DNA from: JACRBE01 sp964429005
GTDB lineage: Bacteria; Chlamydiota; Chlamydiia; Chlamydiales; JACRBE01
Assembly: GCA_964429005.1 (NCBI GenBank)
Contig: CAYSAJ010000007.1
Coordinates: forward strand, 6,994 to 70,993
Length of the DNA: 64,000 nt
Reading direction: 5' to 3'
Below, piece by piece: positions 60,480-64,000 of the stretch. Position 1 is the first letter of the stretch. Every line of letters begins with the position of its first letter. The notes beneath the pieces are model-generated. The model was not told the DNA's origin. It saw only the letters and a list, made by a program, of their open reading frames with translations, and ran no database searches. A program made the position numbers and the translations under genes.

Positions 60480-62309
60480 ATGGCAAAAGGTATGCTAAAA
60501 ATCCATAGTGAGAATATTCTCCCTATTCTCAAAAAGTCTCTTTATTCAGATAAAGAAATTTTCCTTCGCGAGCTTGTTTCCAACTCTTGCGATGCCATCT
60601 CAAAATTGAAAATCCTTAGAGATCAAGGCAAAGCCTCTTTTACAGATGAAGAGATTCGTATTGATGTTCGCCTCGATGCTGAAAAAAAACAGCTTCGCTT
60701 CATCGATAATGGCCTCGGGATGACCCATGAAGAAGTAGAAAACTATATAGCGCAGCTCGCTTTTTCAGGTGCTGAAGATTTTTGTGCAAAATACTCTTCT
60801 TCTAGCGAAAAAGATCAAATTATTGGACATTTTGGCCTTGGTTTCTACTCTTCGTTTATGGTAAGCCACCTAGTAGAGATTCAAACGAAATCCTACACAG
60901 AAGCTGAATCAGTATTTTGGTCTTCAGAAGGAAGTTATGAGTACACAATAGAGCAAGGCGCTCGAAATGAACGAGGAACCGAAATTATTCTTCATATCGA
61001 TCAAGATTCTGAAGAATTTTTAGAGCCCCAAAAAATTCAAGAGATCTTACGAAAATATGTCTCTTATCTTCCTTATCCAATCTATTTTAATGATGAAAGA
61101 ATCAACGATAAACTTCCTCTTTGGATGAAGAGCGCTTCAGAGTGCACAGAAGCGGAGTATCTTGAGTTCTATCGCCAAATGTACCCCTTTGATCCCGATC
61201 CTATTTTCTGGGTGCATTTAAATGTAGATTATCCTTTCCATCTTAAAGGGATCTTATATTTCCCTAAGATCACAAAGCGATTTGACTATCAACAGTCCAA
61301 TATCCATCTCTATTGCAACCGTGTTTTTGTGTCGGATAATTGCAAAGACCTCATTCCTGATTATTTGATGGTTCTTCGCGGCGCAATTGATAGCCCTGAT
61401 ATTCCCCTCAACGTATCAAGAAGCTATCTCCAAATGGATAAAACCGTACGAGCTCTATCTTCTCATATTTCGAAGAAAGTCTCTGACCGCCTTAGCTCTT
61501 TTTATACATCGGATAGAGATAAATTTCTTTCTCTATGGTCTGATATTGAGACGATCGTAAAGCTTGGATGCCTCCAAGATGAAAAATTCTACGAAAGAAT
61601 AAAAGGCTTCCTCGTATGGAAAACCACCAAAGATGCGTTTCTTACAGCTGAGGAATATCATGAACGGTATAAAGATCGTCTTCAAAATTCGATCTACTAC
61701 ACGATGCATGAAAAACAATCTTCTCATTTTCTCCATCTTTTTGAAGAAAAAGGAATTGAAGTTCTCATCGCTCATGGTCCTCTCGACACGCCTCTGATGA
61801 ACCTTTTAGAATCGAAAAATAGTGATCTTGCTTTTAAGAGAATCGACGCAGGCCTTGAAGAAACTTTCCTTGATAAGGAAAGAGAAAAAGGGCTTCTAGA
61901 TGCTGAAGGAAAATCTGAAAGTGTACGCATCGCAGAGTGTGTACGCTCTCATCTTTCACATCATAACATCGACGTCGAAGCTAAAAGTCTTGCTTCAAAT
62001 AAACTGCCTGGCTTTTTACAAATTGATGAAGCTTCTCGTCGTATGAGAGACTATTTATCCATTTCGAATGCTGATCAACTAGACAACTACCCGGGCAAAC
62101 GGAAGTTTATTGTTAATACTAACAATCCTTTGATCATGGCTGCTTACCGCCTCAGCGATAAAAAGCCAGAACTTGCTAAAGATTTGACTCATCAGATCTA
62201 TGAGCTTTCTCTTTTAGGACAAAGAGAACTCAAAGGAGAGCACCTAGCAGAGTTTATCGAAAGAAGTAATCATCTACTTGAAAAACTCACTGGTGAAATT
62301 TCAGTTTAA
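60480..62309 (+). CDS. htpG: Hsp90 chaperone HtpG
   Basis: A 609-residue ATP-dependent chaperone. The GHKL nucleotide-binding motifs are present: SDKEIFLRELVSNSCDAISKL, DNGLGMTHEEV, IGHFGLGFYSSFMV and GTEIILHI. The middle domain has DLIPDYLMVLRGAIDSPDIPLNVSRSYLQ with the catalytic Arg region, and a dimerisation domain follows. An AAGGAATG site precedes the ATG. A terminator hairpin follows the stop. Confidence 0.97.
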   Translation: MAKGMLKIHSENILPILKKSLYSDKEIFLRELVSNSCDAISKLKILRDQGKASFTDEEIRIDVRLDAEKKQLRFIDNGLGMTHEEVENYIAQLAFSGAEDFCAKYSSSSEKDQIIGHFGLGFYSSFMVSHLVEIQTKSYTEAESVFWSSEGSYEYTIEQGARNERGTEIILHIDQDSEEFLEPQKIQEILRKYVSYLPYPIYFNDERINDKLPLWMKSASECTEAEYLEFYRQMYPFDPDPIFWVHLNVDYPFHLKGILYFPKITKRFDYQQSNIHLYCNRVFVSDNCKDLIPDYLMVLRGAIDSPDIPLNVSRSYLQMDKTVRALSSHISKKVSDRLSSFYTSDRDKFLSLWSDIETIVKLGCLQDEKFYERIKGFLVWKTTKDAFLTAEEYHERYKDRLQNSIYYTMHEKQSSHFLHLFEEKGIEVLIAHGPLDTPLMNLLESKNSDLAFKRIDAGLEETFLDKEREKGLLDAEGKSESVRIAECVRSHLSHHNIDVEAKSLASNKLPGFLQIDEASRRMRDYLSISNADQLDNYPGKRKFIVNTNNPLIMAAYRLSDKKPELAKDLTHQIYELSLLGQRELKGEHLAEFIERSNHLLEKLTGEISV

Positions 62310-62314
62310 GGTTA

Positions 62315-62345
62315 TCCCCTCAGAGACTCGTTTTGGCTGAGGGGA
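62315..62345 (+). terminator. Rho-independent terminator after htpG
   Basis: TCCCCTCAG (62315-62323) and CTGAGGGGA (62337-62345) form a 9-bp stem with a 13-base loop, followed within five bases by TTTTTTCTTTT. It lies partly inside the end of the convergent MscS-like gene. Confidence 0.75.
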
Positions 62346-63183
62346 CTTCATTTTTTCTTTTAAATTGATCCATAAATCTCGTAATGATGTTCTGCTCTAT
62401 CTTTTCACGGGTATGAACTAAGCACGGCACTCTAAGTTGGACAACAATTTTATCAGGCTCCGGAAGATGGAGAGAAATTCTGGGTTCAACTGAAGGAAGA
62501 TCTAAACTTCTACTACGCTCTAGCGAGCGTACTTTGATCCGCGCTTGTTCAATATAAGAGGCGCATTCCTCTTTGCCGATTTGTAGTAAAATCTCCTTTG
62601 CTAGCTTCCAATCATCCCACACAAACAGCGGTATTTTGATAGAAATTAGATCATAATGTTCTAAAAAAGATTCATTTGTAAGAGGTTCATTAAGGAGAAT
62701 ACTATTTGGGATAATCACTTTTTTTCCTGTAAGTTGATGCCCTCCCGAATCTTTTCCTATTTCTAAAATCGTCGTCGCTAGCATAGAAACATCAATGACA
62801 TCCCCTCGGTATCCTTTAACAGCTATCCGATCTCCGATTTCAAAATAGTGCCCCCTAAATCTTAGGAAAGCACCATTGCAGTTCATCAAAGTTTCTTTGG
62901 CTGTTGTGACAATCGCAAGGGCTATCGCAAAGATAGAAACCATAAAGGCGCTGATTTCTTCGCTCCATATGTAAAGGACCCCAAAAAAAAGCACGATAAA
63001 GAAGCTGCTCTTCACATAAGCAATCGTCCTAAGTCTTTTTTGAGAAGTCCAAGGAAGCTCAGCTGTTTTTAAATAGCGGAGTGCAATCAGGCGGATAGCC
63101 ACAAGAATTAAAAATAGAACGAGAGTAATAAAAGAGTGTTTTGCAATAAATGATTCATGAAAAGCTGATAGTTGAAAATTCAT
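62320..63183 (-). CDS. MscS-family mechanosensitive channel
   Basis: A 287-residue small-conductance channel protein. Two to three N-terminal hydrophobic helices (about 18-40, 55-90) lead into the beta domain signature FRGHYFEIGDRIAVKGYRGDVIDVSML... with VIIPNSILLNEPLTN, characteristic of MscS. A hydrophilic C-terminal domain follows. The ATG at 63183 is chosen because the only upstream in-frame start is a TTG inside the yajC terminator. Role: releasing solutes under low-osmolarity shock, relevant on host-cell exit (inference). Confidence 0.9.
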   Translation of the reverse strand: MNFQLSAFHESFIAKHSFITLVLFLILVAIRLIALRYLKTAELPWTSQKRLRTIAYVKSSFFIVLFFGVLYIWSEEISAFMVSIFAIALAIVTTAKETLMNCNGAFLRFRGHYFEIGDRIAVKGYRGDVIDVSMLATTILEIGKDSGGHQLTGKKVIIPNSILLNEPLTNESFLEHYDLISIKIPLFVWDDWKLAKEILLQIGKEECASYIEQARIKVRSLERSRSLDLPSVEPRISLHLPEPDKIVVQLRVPCLVHTREKIEQNIITRFMDQFKRKNEVPSAKTSL

Positions 63184-63221
63184 AGAAGCCCTCTCTTTTG
63201 TTTTTTCACAAGGAAAAAGAG

Positions 63222-63255
63222 GGGCTAGCAAGGGAAGAAAGAAACCTGCTAGCCC
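63222..63255 (-). terminator. Rho-independent terminator after yajC
   Basis: GGGCTAGCA (63222-63230) and TGCTAGCCC (63247-63255) form a perfect 9-bp stem with a 16-base loop. On the minus strand CTCTTTTTCC follows, just beyond the yajC stop. Confidence 0.8.
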
Positions 63256-63264
63256 AGAGTCTTT

Positions 63265-63609
63265 TTAGCTTGCGCTAGAAGAAGTTGACTCAGCATCACC
63301 ACTGCTTGGGTGAACATCTGTTATGGCATGTTTTAAAAATTCAATTTTTGCGCCATCAACCATAGCAAGAACTACTGTGTTATCATTGATTTTAACAACA
63401 GTCCCAATAATCCCCATGGCTGTGACTTTGTCACCTTTTTTAAGGGTAGTGCGTTGTTGTTCTAATTTTTTTCGTCTTTTTTGCTCAGGACGCCATAAGA
63501 TAAAATAGAAAAATAGCATGGCTACGCCAATCATAATAAATGTTTGCATAAACCCTTGCTCAGGACCAGCCCCTGTAGCTTCAGCAAAAAATGGAAAAAT
63601 GTTGTACAT
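63265..63609 (-). CDS. yajC: Sec translocase accessory protein YajC
   Basis: A 114-residue protein with one transmembrane helix (about 23-42) followed by the conserved FILWRPEQKRRKKLEQQRTTLKKGDKVTAMGIIGTVVKI segment diagnostic of YajC. It associates with SecDF in the inner membrane. The C-terminal tail is Ser-rich. It lies downstream of the RlmD-family gene in the same direction. Confidence 0.95.
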   Translation of the reverse strand: MYNIFPFFAEATGAGPEQGFMQTFIMIGVAMLFFYFILWRPEQKRRKKLEQQRTTLKKGDKVTAMGIIGTVVKINDNTVVLAMVDGAKIEFLKHAITDVHPSSGDAESTSSSAS

Positions 63610-63663
63610 TAAAAAACCTCTGTGTTGTCTTTTCGGTTAGTTTCCCAAAGGAGGGAAAGTTTT

Positions 63664-64000
63664 TCAAGTGAAATTCTCTCTTCTTTTTAAGACGAGAATG
63701 TTTTCAAGATGCGGAGTATGAGGGAATTGATCAATCGGTTGTATAGAAGAGATCTCGTAACAAGAATTCAAACATTCAAAGTCTTTTTTTTGTGATTTAG
63801 GATTACAAGAAATATAAACAATTTTTTCTAATTGAAGATCGAGCAATGTTTGAATCATTTGAGGCCCAAGTCCTGCACGTGGAGGATCAACAATGACGAC
63901 CTTAGGCCCACTTGTTTCTCTAGCCAAACTAGCAAATTTTTCTTCGACGGATCCTATGATATATTCATAATTTTCGATTTGATTATCTCGGAGATTGTCC
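63664..64000 (-). CDS. 23S rRNA (uracil-C5)-methyltransferase RlmD/TrmA family, C-terminal part
   Basis: The frame is open to the right edge of the window, giving the last ~111 residues of a SAM-dependent RNA m5U methyltransferase. It has DNLRDNQIENYEYIIGSVEE, VVIVDPPRAGLGPQMIQ (the catalytic base and SAM-binding region), IVYISCNPKSQKKDFE with the catalytic Cys, and the family's final HTPHLENILVLKR. Which uridine (RlmC, RlmD or TrmA target) cannot be decided from this part. Confidence 0.9.
   Translation of the reverse strand, partial: DNLRDNQIENYEYIIGSVEEKFASLARETSGPKVVIVDPPRAGLGPQMIQTLLDLQLEKIVYISCNPKSQKKDFECLNSCYEISSIQPIDQFPHTPHLENILVLKRRENFT

Overview
The window reads as chromosome of an environmental, Chlamydia-like bacterium (phylum Chlamydiota, outside Chlamydiaceae). 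The main argument is gene order recalled from Chlamydia trachomatis. One block matches CT282-CT299: gcvH, a CT283-like gene, lplA, clpC, two EIIA-type ptsN genes, dut, accD, sodA, rnc, radA, hemC. A second matches CT390/CT391 (dapL plus neighbour). A third matches CT745-CT752: hemG, hemE, mfd, alaS, tkt, amn, efp. Differences from Chlamydiaceae include an archaeal/eukaryotic-type prolyl-tRNA synthetase, hemF, glutamine-dependent NAD synthetase, three SNF symporters and many lineage-specific proteins. No rRNA, tRNA, CRISPR array, insertion sequence or phage gene was seen.

Layout. 1-2125 is the N-terminal part of an AsmA/TamB-like envelope protein that runs off the left edge. 2245-7541 is a tightly coupled operon: PpiD/SurA-like chaperone, CT283-like protein, lipoyl carrier GcvH, and two tandem signal-peptide-bearing GT90/CAP10-like glycosyltransferases. 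7716-18195 alternates housekeeping genes (proS, lplA, clpC) with three secreted-effector candidates. These are a possible circularly permuted papain-fold protein, a protein with the catalytic signature of UFM1-specific peptidases (family C78), and a protein of ~97-residue tandem repeats. 18330-31810 holds transport, PTS-like regulation, dUTPase, fatty-acid, superoxide, haem (hemD, hemC, hemG, hemF), RadA/RNase III and lysine/peptidoglycan (dapL) functions, plus an AONS-like protein lacking its PLP lysine. 31800-36750 is accessory: an AAA_14/DUF4143 ATPase, a 950-residue protein with a Gln-x5-Cys motif, and an exported methyltransferase-like protein. 36804-47471 is housekeeping (SulP, hemE, tkt, alaS, mfd). 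47500-53926 holds three related proteins of unknown function followed by two coupled SNF symporters. 53991-64000 holds amn, an IncA-like inclusion-membrane candidate, efp-epmA, nadE, a third SNF symporter, htpG, an MscS channel, yajC and the C-terminal part of an RlmD-family methyltransferase.

How it fits together. hemC, hemD, hemE, hemF and hemG cover hydroxymethylbilane to protoporphyrin IX. lplA and gcvH form a lipoylation pair; no GcvP/GcvT is seen here. efp and epmA overlap and form a modification pair. The candidate host-directed proteins sit singly between conserved blocks. Several have very AT-rich leaders, as expected for effectors of an intracellular bacterium. Functions of the unknown proteins are inferred from motifs read by eye; no database search was possible.
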